DNA from: Xanthomonas floridensis
GTDB lineage: Bacteria; Pseudomonadota; Gammaproteobacteria; Xanthomonadales; Xanthomonadaceae
Length of the DNA: 64,000 nt
Reading direction: 5' to 3'
Assembly (NCBI RefSeq): GCF_001642575.1
Contig: NZ_LXNG01000001.1
Span: 62,001 to 126,000, forward strand
This document shows, in pieces, positions 18,115 through 26,602 of this stretch. The translations under genes were made by a program, and so were the position numbers. Within the stretch, counting starts at the first letter, position 1; each line of letters opens with the position of its first letter. The notes under the pieces are model-generated. The model searched no databases, was not told the origin of the DNA, and was given only the letters and a program-made list of their open reading frames with translations.

Positions 18115-18537
18115 ATGGCAAAAACCGCCGCTAAGAAGGCTGCCCCCAAGAAGGCAGTGAAAAAGGTCGCCGCCACCAAGACCGCAAAGCCGGCCAAGGC
18201 CGCTACCAAGACCGCCGCGCCGAAGCCGATCAAGGAAGCCCTGAGCAAGACCGGCCTGGTCGCGCACATCGCCGAATCCACCCAGCTGGCTCCTAAGGAC
18301 GTCCGCGCTGTACTGGCTTCGCTGGAAGCCACCGCACATGCGTCGCTGAGCAAGAAGGGCGCTGGCAGCTTCACCCTGCCGGGCATGCTGAAGATCACCT
18401 CGGTCAACGTGCCGGCCAAGCCGAAGCGCAAGGGCATCAACCCCTTCACCAAGGAAGAGCAGATCTTTGCCGCCAAGCCCGCGACCTGCAAGCTGAAGAT
18501 TCGTTCGCTGAAGAAGCTTAAGGACGCCGCGCTCTGA
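18115..18537 (+). CDS. HU-family histone-like protein with Lys/Ala/Pro-rich N-terminal tail
   Basis: 140 residues. Residues 1-40 are almost only Lys, Ala, Pro and Thr (KTAAKKAAPKKAVKK), like eukaryotic H1 tails. The remaining 100 are an HU/IHF fold: LSKTGLVAHIAEST, the strand GSFTLPGMLKI, the DNA-binding arm KRKGINPFTKEE and a C-terminal LKKLKDAAL. It binds and compacts DNA in the nucleoid. This tailed form is typical of Xanthomonas and close relatives. A strong terminator follows, so it is a one-gene unit. Confidence 0.92.
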   Translation: MAKTAAKKAAPKKAVKKVAATKTAKPAKAATKTAAPKPIKEALSKTGLVAHIAESTQLAPKDVRAVLASLEATAHASLSKKGAGSFTLPGMLKITSVNVPAKPKRKGINPFTKEEQIFAAKPATCKLKIRSLKKLKDAAL

Positions 18538-18561
18538 TCGAGCGCGCATCCGGTGTCATCG

Positions 18562-18589
18562 AGACGGCCTTCGGGCCGTCTTTTTTTTT
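18562..18589 (+). terminator. Intrinsic terminator of the HU-like gene
   Basis: AGACGGCC and its complement form a stem closed by a TTCG tetraloop, followed by a run of nine T. Confidence 0.93.
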
Positions 18590-18793
18590 GCGCAGTTCCA
18601 GGAGCGGCTACCGACACGTAGCGAGCAGTCGTCAGGTGGGTGCGCACGACGCACAGGATCCGGAATGTACGCGTGGCACATGCCAGGCGAGCACCGGCCG
18701 CGCCCGCCTGGCGATGCGCGCAGTCGATTTGTGAGCTGATCTAAACGCCATGGCAGCGCCGCACCACACGCCACTCATCACCGCTCGCCTACC

Positions 18794-19408
18794 ATGAGCG
18801 GCATCCCCCAAACACCATCATCCGTGACATCTGCACCTCCCACTTCAAGCCCCGCACGCCGGCTTCGTCGCCGCCTGCTGTGGATCGCGGCGCTATGCGT
18901 CCTGGCGGTCGGTGCGCGCTGGGCGTGGCAGCTTCCGGTGGCCGAACGACTCCGCACCACCTGGGAACTGTCGCAGATGCCGGCACCGCAGGCGTTGCGG
19001 ATTCCGGTGCAAGACGTGCGTGCCCGGCAGATCGCGGACACTTTCGGCGCGCCACGGGGACGCGACCGCACGCACGCCGGGGTCGACATCTTCGCGCCAC
19101 GCGGCACACCGGTGCTGGCATCGACGCGTGGCGTCGTCAGCGCGATCCGCGATCGCGGCCTGGGCGGCAAGCAGGTCTGGGTGCTCGGTCCGGCGATGGA
19201 ACGGCACTATTACGCGCATCTGGACGACTGGGCAACAGGCTTGGCGGTAGGCGATGTAGTCGCGCCCGGCACGCCACTGGGAATGGTCGGCACCACCGGC
19301 AACGCGCGCGGCACGCCGCCGCATCTGCACTATGGGGTGTATGGGCGCAACGGTGCGTACGATCCGCTGCCGCTGCTACGCAAAACCGCGCCTTCGTCGG
19401 CCGATTGA
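18794..19408 (+). CDS. M23-family (LytM) peptidoglycan endopeptidase
   Basis: 204 residues: a short basic cytoplasmic segment, one transmembrane anchor (about residues 30-45, LLWIAALCVLAVGARWAW), then a periplasmic LytM domain. Zinc ligands are in THAGVDIFAP and PHLHYGVY, with HYYAHL between. All the ligand residues of an active M23 enzyme are therefore present, so it is likely to cleave peptide cross-links rather than act only as an activator. It stands before two small unknown genes. Confidence 0.87.
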   Translation: MSGIPQTPSSVTSAPPTSSPARRLRRRLLWIAALCVLAVGARWAWQLPVAERLRTTWELSQMPAPQALRIPVQDVRARQIADTFGAPRGRDRTHAGVDIFAPRGTPVLASTRGVVSAIRDRGLGGKQVWVLGPAMERHYYAHLDDWATGLAVGDVVAPGTPLGMVGTTGNARGTPPHLHYGVYGRNGAYDPLPLLRKTAPSSAD

Positions 19409-19498
19409 GCACGCTGGAACACTGCGTCATGGCCTGTCCTATCGAGTGCGTCGCGGGCTGCGCCTATGGTGGTGATATCCCGAAGTGACGCGGCCACC

Positions 19499-19801
19499 AT
19501 GTCCCGAAAACGCTATCGCATTACGGTCACGCCCATCGAAAACGACGGCCGCCCCTGCGACGACCGCTGCACCATCGAGTTCGAACAGCGCTCGCGCGCC
19601 GACTGGATGCGCCTGCTCGAGGAATTGCATCTGCGCCGCGACCTCAGCAGCGATGAGTGCGCTGCACTGACGGTGGGATCGCAACTGCTGGAAGACCTGG
19701 CCGCGCGGCCACGCGCGCAGCCCAGTGACGCGCTGGACGCGTTGCGGCCCAGGCTGCAGTTGCTGCTGGAACGCCTGCAACGCGTGCACCCCGGGCCCTG
19801 A
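19499..19801 (+). CDS. DUF3861-like small protein
   Basis: 100 residues starting MSRKRYRITVTPIE, followed by an acidic and Leu-rich helical body. The opening strand and size resemble DUF3861. The ATG at 19499 gives that start; an earlier in-frame start at 19466 would add 11 unrelated residues. Cytoplasmic, function unknown. Confidence 0.65.
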   Translation: MSRKRYRITVTPIENDGRPCDDRCTIEFEQRSRADWMRLLEELHLRRDLSSDECAALTVGSQLLEDLAARPRAQPSDALDALRPRLQLLLERLQRVHPGP

Positions 19802-19859
19802 GCGCACAGCTGGCTGCATAGCACCGTTACACTGCGCGCTTCGGGGACGGAGAGGCGCC

Positions 19860-20399
19860 ATGCGCTGGATCGCTATTGCCATATCGCTGGCCGCACTTGC
19901 CGGCTGCAGCTGTCAGCGCAGCGCAGATCACCAGATCGACGCGGCAACACCCCCGTCCACGGCGACCACGCCACCACCACCGACCGATGCGGCCGATCGC
20001 AGTGTATCGGCGCCACCTGCGGCCGATGCGCTCGCCGCTGCGCAAGCGCGTACCGACCTGGCCGAAGCAGGCGCCACCGTGCAACGCTACCTGGGCGCCC
20101 TGCCCGGCGTTGCCCGTGCCGATGCCGATGCGCTGTGGACAGGCGGGCGTCCGCCACCGGTGCCGGATGACGCTGTACTGCGTGCGACGACCGACATCCA
20201 GTCGATGCGGATCAATAACGACCCACCGGTCCTGCTGGACCCGGACAACCCGCAGCGACGGATCGAAGTGCCGGTGCGCATCATCGTGCGACGTGCGTCC
20301 GGTACGCAGCAGCTGGTTGGCGCTTATCGCCTGCAACCGCGCGCAGGCAGCAATACCCTGGAGATCTACTCGGCCACGCTGCACCCGGTACTGCGCTAA
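19860..20399 (+). CDS. Predicted lipoprotein
   Basis: 179 residues. The signal sequence ends in the lipobox LAGC (about residues 15-18), so the mature protein should be lipid-anchored. A Pro/Thr/Ala-rich spacer (about residues 25-60) precedes a small C-terminal domain with strands such as EVPVRIIVRRA and NTLEIYSATL. I do not recognise the domain. The ATG at 19860 was chosen because the signal peptide begins there. Confidence 0.7.
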   Translation: MRWIAIAISLAALAGCSCQRSADHQIDAATPPSTATTPPPPTDAADRSVSAPPAADALAAAQARTDLAEAGATVQRYLGALPGVARADADALWTGGRPPPVPDDAVLRATTDIQSMRINNDPPVLLDPDNPQRRIEVPVRIIVRRASGTQQLVGAYRLQPRAGSNTLEIYSATLHPVLR

Positions 20400-20454
20400 C
20401 CCGTGGTTCACCGACGCAGACTAAGGTTGTCTCACCTGTTGCCGGAGTCACTCG

Positions 20455-21051
20455 ATGAAACTGCGTTCGCTTGCCGGATCCGCGCTCGCCCTTGCCATGG
20501 CACTGCCTGTCAGCGGCGCGTGGGCGGCGCCACAGATCCAGGGACACCAGATCAGCGTGCAGGCCAGCGATCTGCAGCAGTATCTGGGTGGCCGCTTCCC
20601 GCAGACGCATGACGCGCTCGGCGGGCTGATCGAAATGACCGTCAGCAACCCGGCGCTGTCGCTGCCGCCGGGTGACCGGATGAAGATGGCGTTCGACCTG
20701 GCGGTTGCCACCGCAGGCGCCGCGCCGGCGCCAGTGGGCAATGTCACCTTGACCAGTGCGCTGCGTTACGACACTGCCAAGCAGGGCTTTTATCTGGACC
20801 AACCCAGCATCGACGATTTCCGCCCGGCCAACGCCGGTGCAAAGCTCGACCACAGTACCCGTCAGCTGCTCAATACCTGGCTGGCCGACTATGCACGCAA
20901 GGAACCGATCTACCGGATCGATCCGGCGATCGCCGCCTCCATGGGCGCGGTGCAGGTGGAGTCGGTGGGAATCCAGAACGGCCGCGTGGCCGTCAACTTC
21001 AACCAGAACATCGAGCAACTGGTGCCGGCAGCGGCGCTATCGGGAAAATAG
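20455..21051 (+). CDS. DUF1439-like secreted protein
   Basis: 198 residues with a Sec signal peptide cleaved after about residue 24 (SGAWA). The mature part resembles E. coli YceB (DUF1439), a lipid-binding SMP-like fold, but lacks the lipobox, so it should be soluble in the periplasm. CCGGAG lies at a good distance before the ATG. The gene ends before an inverted repeat at 21114-21142. Confidence 0.7.
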   Translation: MKLRSLAGSALALAMALPVSGAWAAPQIQGHQISVQASDLQQYLGGRFPQTHDALGGLIEMTVSNPALSLPPGDRMKMAFDLAVATAGAAPAPVGNVTLTSALRYDTAKQGFYLDQPSIDDFRPANAGAKLDHSTRQLLNTWLADYARKEPIYRIDPAIAASMGAVQVESVGIQNGRVAVNFNQNIEQLVPAAALSGK

Positions 21052-21113
21052 GCCACTCACATCGTGTCTGCACCAGGCAGGACCGCCAGGTGCGACGCAA
21101 TCAGCTCCTAGAC

Positions 21114-21142
21114 GAAGGCCCGACGCGCAGCGCCGGGCCTTC
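21114..21142. terminator. Hairpin between convergent genes
   Basis: GAAGGCCCG and its complement with an 11-base loop, between the DUF1439-like gene and the DJ-1/PfpI gene. No long T tract, so it is a weak or Rho-assisted terminator at best. Confidence 0.5.
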
Positions 21143-21190
21143 CCTCATCAGATGCATGCTTATGCCGTCAGCGCTTCTGCGACTTCGGCC

Positions 21191-21733
21191 TTACGCAGTC
21201 AGTGCCTTGGCAACCGCAGCACTGAAGGCGGGAATGTCATCAGGCTTGCGACTGGTGATCAACTGACCGTCCACCACTACTTCCGCATCCTGCCAGCGCG
21301 CACCGGCGTTGCTCAGATCGGTCTTGACCGACGGCCACGACGTGACATTGCGGTCGCGAACCAGGTCGCTTTCCAGCAGCAGCCATGGCCCATGGCAGAT
21401 CGCGGCAACCGGCTTGTTCGCCGTGGCAAATGCACGAATAAAGCTGATCGCCTGCGTGTTGGTGCGCAAGGTATCGGGATTGAGCACACCGCCGGGCAGC
21501 ACCAACGCGTCGTAGTCTTGCGCCATCGCCTTGTCCAGCGAACGGTCCACCGCCACCGACTGGCCCCAATCGGTGTGATTCCAGGCGCGGATCGTGTCCG
21601 CATCGCCCGACGCGATCACATCGACCTTGGCACCCCAGGATTCCAGCAGGCGCTTGGGTTCCAGCAGTTCGGACTGCTCAAAGCCATCGGTGGCAAGCAC
21701 TGCGATGGTCTTGCCAGAGAGCGAATACGACAT
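21191..21733 (-). CDS. DJ-1/PfpI-family protein
   Basis: 180 residues of the class I glutamine amidotransferase-like PfpI/YhbO group. The nucleophile elbow is AAICHGPWLLLE, with a supporting glutamate in DGFEQSELLEP. Family members act as deglycases, chaperones or glyoxalases under stress; the exact activity cannot be read. ATG 21733 has GGAG upstream, and the in-frame upstream ATG has not. Confidence 0.9.
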   Translation of the reverse strand: MSYSLSGKTIAVLATDGFEQSELLEPKRLLESWGAKVDVIASGDADTIRAWNHTDWGQSVAVDRSLDKAMAQDYDALVLPGGVLNPDTLRTNTQAISFIRAFATANKPVAAICHGPWLLLESDLVRDRNVTSWPSVKTDLSNAGARWQDAEVVVDGQLITSRKPDDIPAFSAAVAKALTA

Positions 21734-21837
21734 GGGGGGCTCCTTACTGAAAGAAGCCCGCACCGTAGGCAGCGTGGCGTTGCGCACCCGTGAACCGATG
21801 TATGCGTCGCGTCAGCGCGCAACGCGCGTGCACATGT

Positions 21838-22305
21838 TCAGCGCTTGAGCTGCAGCATCGTGCCGGTGCAGTTCTTGGAGCCGCAACGGCATTCCCAGAT
21901 CTTCTTCAGCCGCGGCGTATGCCGTTCGCTCAGGGTGATGCCGTAGTTGTAGGTCAGCTCTTCGCCGGGCTTGATGGCGCGCTTGGCCTCGATGAAGATC
22001 TTGTCCTTGCTGCGGTCATCACCCTCGGCCTCCTCGATCACCGCTTCGCAATTGGGATTGCAACTGTGGTTGATCCAGCGCGCGACGTTGCCCTCGTAGT
22101 TGGCATCCAGGACGTAATCGTCGCTGAGCGTAAACAGGAAGGTGTGCCCACTCTCCACATCGCCGGTGTCGTCTGCATCCACTTCGGCATGCGTGCGCAG
22201 GCGGCCCTTGTACTGGATGATCCGCTCGCCCTTGCGGAGCGGGGCGAGGGCGAACATGCCGTTGCCGTGGATACGTGACTTGCGGGCGGCAACTTTGCGC
22301 GACAT
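21838..22305 (-). CDS. SET-domain protein lysine methyltransferase
   Basis: 155 residues, a bare SET domain with a post-SET zinc motif. Seen are SRIHGNGMFA, the SAM-binding NVARWINHSCNPNCEA, GEELTYNYG and the C-terminal CRCGSKNC. The core catalytic Tyr and the NHS pseudoknot are intact, so it should be active. SET proteins are mostly eukaryotic; bacterial ones are found in Chlamydia, Legionella, Bacillus and xanthomonads. It is monocistronic and divergent from the suf regulator. The target protein is unknown; the lysine-rich HU-like protein in this window is one conceivable substrate. Confidence 0.9.
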   Translation of the reverse strand: MSRKVAARKSRIHGNGMFALAPLRKGERIIQYKGRLRTHAEVDADDTGDVESGHTFLFTLSDDYVLDANYEGNVARWINHSCNPNCEAVIEEAEGDDRSKDKIFIEAKRAIKPGEELTYNYGITLSERHTPRLKKIWECRCGSKNCTGTMLQLKR

Positions 22306-22417
22306 GTAAGGGTCCGGTGATGGGGCCGCTCATTGTGACTGCAGCGCGCCCGGGCGCCAAGCACAAGCGCGCCAACGCCGGCAATGGATTGCGCTTGCCG
22401 TTGGCTGAACCGGGTGA

Positions 22418-22447
22418 TTGGCCCTGCCGCGCCCAAAAGCGTACAAT
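22418..22447 (+). promoter_or_regulatory. Candidate promoter of the suf operon
   Basis: TTGGCC and TACAAT with an 18-base spacer, 32 bases before the regulator ATG. It is probably autoregulated by the Rrf2-type protein, but no clear operator was seen. Confidence 0.45.
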
Positions 22448-22479
22448 TTCGGTCCGCTTTCGGATTTCCCCGCCCGCTC

Positions 22480-22938
22480 ATGCTGCGCGTCACCAAACTC
22501 ACCGATTACGCCACTGTCGTGCTGACCGTGCTGGCTGCGCGCAGCGAGCAGGTGCTCAGTGCCAGCGAGCTGGCCGAGCAAGCCGGCCTGGAAGCGCCAA
22601 CCGTGAGCAAGATCCTCAAGCCGTTGTCGCAGGCCGGCCTGGTCGAAGGCCTGCGCGGCGTGCATGGCGGCTACCGGCTCGCACGCGCGGCCAGCGAGAT
22701 CACCCTGGTGGAAATCGTCGAGGCAATGGAAGGCCCGCTGGCGATTACCGAATGCAGCCAGGACCACAGCCAGTGCGGCATCGCGCAGACCTGCGGGGTG
22801 CGCTCCAACTGGCGTCTGATCAACGACGTGGTGGGCGATGCCCTGCGCCGCGTGACGTTGGCGCAGATGCTGCAGCCCCTCTCCCTCCCTGGCGACAGCC
22901 GCCGGCGTTCCATCGCCGCGCGCGTCGCGACCACCTGA
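22480..22938 (+). CDS. Rrf2/IscR-type SUF operon regulator
   Basis: 152 residues. An N-terminal winged helix (LTDYATVVLTVLAA, ELAEQAGLEAPTVSKILKPL, GVHGGYRLAR) is followed by cysteines spaced C-x6-C-x5-C (ECSQDHSQCGIAQTC), the expected ligand site for a [2Fe-2S] cluster. Such proteins sense Fe-S status and repress or activate suf genes. It is 15 bases from sufB and opens the operon. The ATG at 22480 starts the conserved MLRVTKLTDYA. Confidence 0.93.
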   Translation: MLRVTKLTDYATVVLTVLAARSEQVLSASELAEQAGLEAPTVSKILKPLSQAGLVEGLRGVHGGYRLARAASEITLVEIVEAMEGPLAITECSQDHSQCGIAQTCGVRSNWRLINDVVGDALRRVTLAQMLQPLSLPGDSRRRSIAARVATT

Positions 22939-22953
22939 CCTGTAGGCAGCCCG

Positions 22954-24411
22954 ATGGCCACCGAACTTGCTCCTCCGCAGAATGCGCAGATCCTCGAACG
23001 GCTGGGCCGGCGTTACGACGCCGGTTTCGTCACCGAGATCGAATCCGATTCGCTCCCGCCCGGCCTGGACGAAGATGTCATCCGTGCGCTGTCGGCCAAG
23101 AAAGACGAGCCGCAGTGGATGACCGACTGGCGTCTGGAGGCCTACCGCCATTGGCTGAAAATGCCGATGCCGGAATGGGCGAAGCTGCAGATCGCGCCGA
23201 TCGATTTCCAGGCACTGAGCTATTACTCCGCGCCCAAGGGCCCGAAGTACGCCTCGCTGGACGAGGTGCCCAAGGAACTGCTCGACACCTACGACAAGCT
23301 CGGCGTGCCGTTGCACGAGCGCGCACGGCTGGCCGGCGTGGCGGTGGATGCGGTGTTCGACTCGGTCTCGGTCGGCACCACCTTCCGCAAGGAGCTGGCC
23401 GAAAAGGGCGTGATCTTCTGCTCGATGTCCGAGGCCATCAAGGAACATCCGGAGATCGTCAGGCAGTACCTGGGCAGCGTGGTGCCGGTGGGCGACAACT
23501 ACTTCGCCGCGCTCAACTCGGCGGTGTTCTCCGACGGCAGCTTCGTGTTCATTCCGAAAGGCGTGCGTTGCCCGATGGAACTGAGCACCTATTTCCGCAT
23601 CAATGCCGGCCACACCGGGCAGTTCGAGCGCACCTTGATCGTGTGCGAGGACAAGGCCTACGTGTCGTATCTGGAAGGCTGCACCGCGCCGATGCGCGAT
23701 GAGAACCAGCTGCACGCGGCAGTGGTGGAGCTGGTGACGCTGGAAGACGCCGAGATCAAGTACTCGACGGTGCAGAACTGGTACCCGGGCGACGAGGAAG
23801 GCCGTGGCGGCATCTACAACTTCGTCACCAAGCGTGCGGAATGCCGTGGTGCGCGCAGCAAGGTCACCTGGACCCAGGTCGAAACCGGCTCGGCGATCAC
23901 CTGGAAGTATCCGTCCTGCGTGCTGCTCGGCGACGATTCGGTGGGCGAATTCCATTCGGTGGCACTGACCCATCATCGCCAGCAGGCCGATACCGGCACC
24001 AAGATGATCCATATCGGCAAGCGCACCAAGAGCAAGATCGTCAGCAAGGGCATCAGCGCCGGGCGCGGCCAGAACACCTACCGCGGCCTGGTCAAGGTGG
24101 ACCGCAATGCCGATGGCGCGCGCAACTACACCCAGTGCGATTCGCTGTTGATCGGCAAGCAATGCGGCGCGCACACCTTCCCCTATATCGAGGTGAAGAA
24201 TCCCGGCGCCACCGTCGAGCACGAGGCCACCACCTCCAAGATCAGCGACGACCAGCTGTTTTACTGCCGTGCACGCGGCATCAGCCAGGAAGACGCGGTG
24301 TCGCTGATCGTGGACGGCTTCTGCAAGCAGGTGTTCCGCGAACTGCCGATGGAGTTCGCCGTGGAAGCCAAGAAGCTGCTGGAAGTCTCGCTGGAAGGCA
24401 GCGTCGGCTGA
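22954..24411 (+). CDS. sufB: Fe-S cluster scaffold subunit SufB
   Basis: 485 residues. SufB forms the SufBC2D scaffold that builds Fe-S clusters in the cytoplasm. Strongly conserved blocks include [46 protein letters not shown] and [20 protein letters not shown], and the C-terminal [15 protein letters not shown]. Second gene of the operon; a hairpin repeat separates it from sufC. Confidence 0.97.
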   Translation: MATELAPPQNAQILERLGRRYDAGFVTEIESDSLPPGLDEDVIRALSAKKDEPQWMTDWRLEAYRHWLKMPMPEWAKLQIAPIDFQALSYYSAPKGPKYASLDEVPKELLDTYDKLGVPLHERARLAGVAVDAVFDSVSVGTTFRKELAEKGVIFCSMSEAIKEHPEIVRQYLGSVVPVGDNYFAALNSAVFSDGSFVFIPKGVRCPMELSTYFRINAGHTGQFERTLIVCEDKAYVSYLEGCTAPMRDENQLHAAVVELVTLEDAEIKYSTVQNWYPGDEEGRGGIYNFVTKRAECRGARSKVTWTQVETGSAITWKYPSCVLLGDDSVGEFHSVALTHHRQQADTGTKMIHIGKRTKSKIVSKGISAGRGQNTYRGLVKVDRNADGARNYTQCDSLLIGKQCGAHTFPYIEVKNPGATVEHEATTSKISDDQLFYCRARGISQEDAVSLIVDGFCKQVFRELPMEFAVEAKKLLEVSLEGSVG

Positions 24412-24419
24412 CGCATCTC

Positions 24420-24546
24420 CCTTCTCCCCTCGGGAGAAGGTGGCGCGCAGCGCCGGATGAGGGTACGGGCGAAGCCTCGCGCCCCCAAATCCAGGAGACG
24501 CTTCGCGCCGACCCTCACCCCAACCCCTCTCCCGGCGGGAGAGGGG
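24420..24546. repeat. Hairpin-bounded intergenic repeat inside the suf operon
   Basis: A CCTTCTCCC stem-loop (24420-24440) and a CCCCTCTCCC stem-loop (24524-24546) bound an element whose halves are partly inverted copies (GGATGAGGGTACG on one side, GACCCTCACCCC on the other). Relatives occur at 27880-28043 and 42213-42251. It lies between sufB and sufC and must be transcribed with them. Confidence 0.85.
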
Positions 24547-24575
24547 CTACATAAGAATTCTGACGGACCATCAGC

Positions 24576-25340
24576 ATGCTCAACATTCAAAATCTCCACG
24601 CCAGCATCGCCGGCAAAGACATCCTCAAGGGCCTGTCGCTGGATATCCAGCCGGGCCAGGTGCACGCCATCATGGGACCCAACGGCGCCGGCAAGTCCAC
24701 GCTGGGCAACGTGCTGGCCGGGCGCGATGGCTATGAGGTCGGCGAAGGCAGCGTGCAGTTCGAAGGCAAGGACCTGCTCGAGCTGCCGCCGGAAGAACGC
24801 GCGGCCGCCGGCCTGTTCCTGGCCTTCCAGTACCCGGTGGAAATTCCCGGCGTCAACAACACCTACTTCCTGCGCGCCGCACTCAATGCGCAGCGCAAGG
24901 CGCGTGGCGAAGACGAGCTGGACTCGATGCAGTTCCTCAAGCTGGTGCGGCAGAAGCTGGCCGTGCTGCATCTGAAGGACGAGCTGCTGCACCGTGGCGT
25001 CAATGAAGGCTTCTCGGGTGGCGAGAAGAAGCGCAACGAGATCTTCCAGCTGGCCGTGCTCGAGCCCAAGCTCGCCATCCTGGACGAGACCGATTCGGGC
25101 CTGGACATCGATGCGCTCAAGAGCGTGGCCGACGGCGTCAACGCGCTGCGCTCGCCGGAGCGTTCGTTCCTGGTGATCACCCACTATCAGCGCCTGCTCG
25201 ACTACATCACCCCGGACGTGGTGCATGTGCTGGCCGAAGGCCGCATCGTGCAGAGCGGCGGCCCGGAACTGGCGCTGGAGCTGGAAAAGCACGGCTACCA
25301 CTTCCTCAAGGACCGCGTGGTGCCCGAGGCGGCTGCCTGA
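24576..25340 (+). CDS. sufC: Fe-S cluster assembly ATPase SufC
   Basis: 254 residues, an ABC-type ATPase without membrane partner. Walker A GPNGAGKSTLG, Q-loop FQYPVEIPG, signature FSGGEKKRNE and Walker B LAILDETDSGLDIDAL are present. It drives conformational change in SufBC2D. Its TGA overlaps the sufD ATG by one base. Confidence 0.97.
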   Translation: MLNIQNLHASIAGKDILKGLSLDIQPGQVHAIMGPNGAGKSTLGNVLAGRDGYEVGEGSVQFEGKDLLELPPEERAAAGLFLAFQYPVEIPGVNNTYFLRAALNAQRKARGEDELDSMQFLKLVRQKLAVLHLKDELLHRGVNEGFSGGEKKRNEIFQLAVLEPKLAILDETDSGLDIDALKSVADGVNALRSPERSFLVITHYQRLLDYITPDVVHVLAEGRIVQSGGPELALELEKHGYHFLKDRVVPEAAA

Positions 25341-26602
25341 TGAGCGCCCTGCTGGAATCCCTCGCCCGCGGCTTCAGCGGTAACGATGCGCGCCGGGTCG
25401 AACTCGATGCCGCGCTGCAGGCCGGCCTGCCCGGCCCGCGCGCCGAAGCCTGGAAGTACACCTCGCTGCGGCAGCTGGAGCGGCGCAGCTTCCAGCCCGC
25501 ACCGCTGGTGCCGACGCTGATCGATGCCGCCGTGCTGGACGAGATTCCGTCGCCGCGCCTGGTATTGGTCAACGGGCGGCCGTCGCAGGCACTGAGCGAT
25601 CTGTCGACCTTGCCCGATGGCGTGCAGCTGGGCACCTTGTCCGCGTCGCTGGCCGAAAGCGGCCAGGCGCAACAACTGCTCGGCCGGCGCTTCGACGGCA
25701 GCGACGAGATCTTTGCCCGCCTCAATGCGGCACTCGCCGATGAAGGCGTGCTGGTGCAGGTGCAGGACGCTGCGCAGATCGCGCTGCCGTTGCATCTGGT
25801 GTTCGTCAGCGTGGCCGGCGAACACGACCTGGCCTGGCATCACCGGCATTTGATCGAGTTGCGTGCCGGCGCGTCGTTAAATGTGGTCGAACATCACCTG
25901 CATGTTGGTGATGCGGCGCACCTGGCCAACAGCTTGATGCATGTGCACTTGGCGCAGAACGCGGTGTTGTCGCATGCACGCGTGCAGGCCGACGGCGCGC
26001 AGGCGACCTCGCTGCTGCGCACCGATGCCGTGCTCGCGCGCGATGCGCGCTACCAGCGCGTGGATCTAGAGCTGGGCGCCGGCCTGTCGCGACACGAACT
26101 CAACGTGCGCCTGGAAGGCAGCAACGCCCGGCTCACTGCCAATGGCGTGCTGCTGGGCAATGGCCGCCGTCATGTGGACACGCGCCTGGGCATCGAACAC
26201 ATCGCCCGCGATACCGCCTGTGAGCTGGTATGGCGCGGCGTGGGTGCCGATCGCAGCCGCGTGGTTTTCCATGGCGGCATCCGCATCCGCCCCGGGGCCG
26301 ACGGTACCGATGCGCGGCTGTCCAACAAGAATCTGCTGCTCTCGTCCAACGCCGAAATCGACACCCAGCCGGTGCTGGTGATCGACGCCGAAGAAGTGCA
26401 GGCCGCACATGGCGCCACCGTCGGCCAGCTCGATGACAATGCCTTGTTCTATCTGCGCTCGCGCGGCTTGCCGCAGGCGCAGGCGCAGCGGTTGCTGAGC
26501 GCCGCATTCTGCCACGAGCCGTTACGGGTACTGCCGGACGCGCTGACCGCGGTGCTGGCGCTGCAGCTGGACCGCGCCCTGAATTCGGCGGGCGTGGCAT
26601 GA
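25340..26602 (+). CDS. sufD: Fe-S cluster assembly subunit SufD
   Basis: 420 residues of the SufB/SufD beta-helix family. EAWKYTSLRQLERR at the N-terminus and HGATVGQLDDNALFYLRSRGL near the C-terminus, with the conserved histidine, identify SufD. It pairs with SufB and SufC. It overlaps sufC by one base and sufS by four (ATGA). Confidence 0.95.
   Translation: MSALLESLARGFSGNDARRVELDAALQAGLPGPRAEAWKYTSLRQLERRSFQPAPLVPTLIDAAVLDEIPSPRLVLVNGRPSQALSDLSTLPDGVQLGTLSASLAESGQAQQLLGRRFDGSDEIFARLNAALADEGVLVQVQDAAQIALPLHLVFVSVAGEHDLAWHHRHLIELRAGASLNVVEHHLHVGDAAHLANSLMHVHLAQNAVLSHARVQADGAQATSLLRTDAVLARDARYQRVDLELGAGLSRHELNVRLEGSNARLTANGVLLGNGRRHVDTRLGIEHIARDTACELVWRGVGADRSRVVFHGGIRIRPGADGTDARLSNKNLLLSSNAEIDTQPVLVIDAEEVQAAHGATVGQLDDNALFYLRSRGLPQAQAQRLLSAAFCHEPLRVLPDALTAVLALQLDRALNSAGVA

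Noticed and set aside
22330..24222. A 630-codon minus-strand frame opposite the suf regulator and sufB
   Set aside because: Shadow of sufB, whose motifs are intact.
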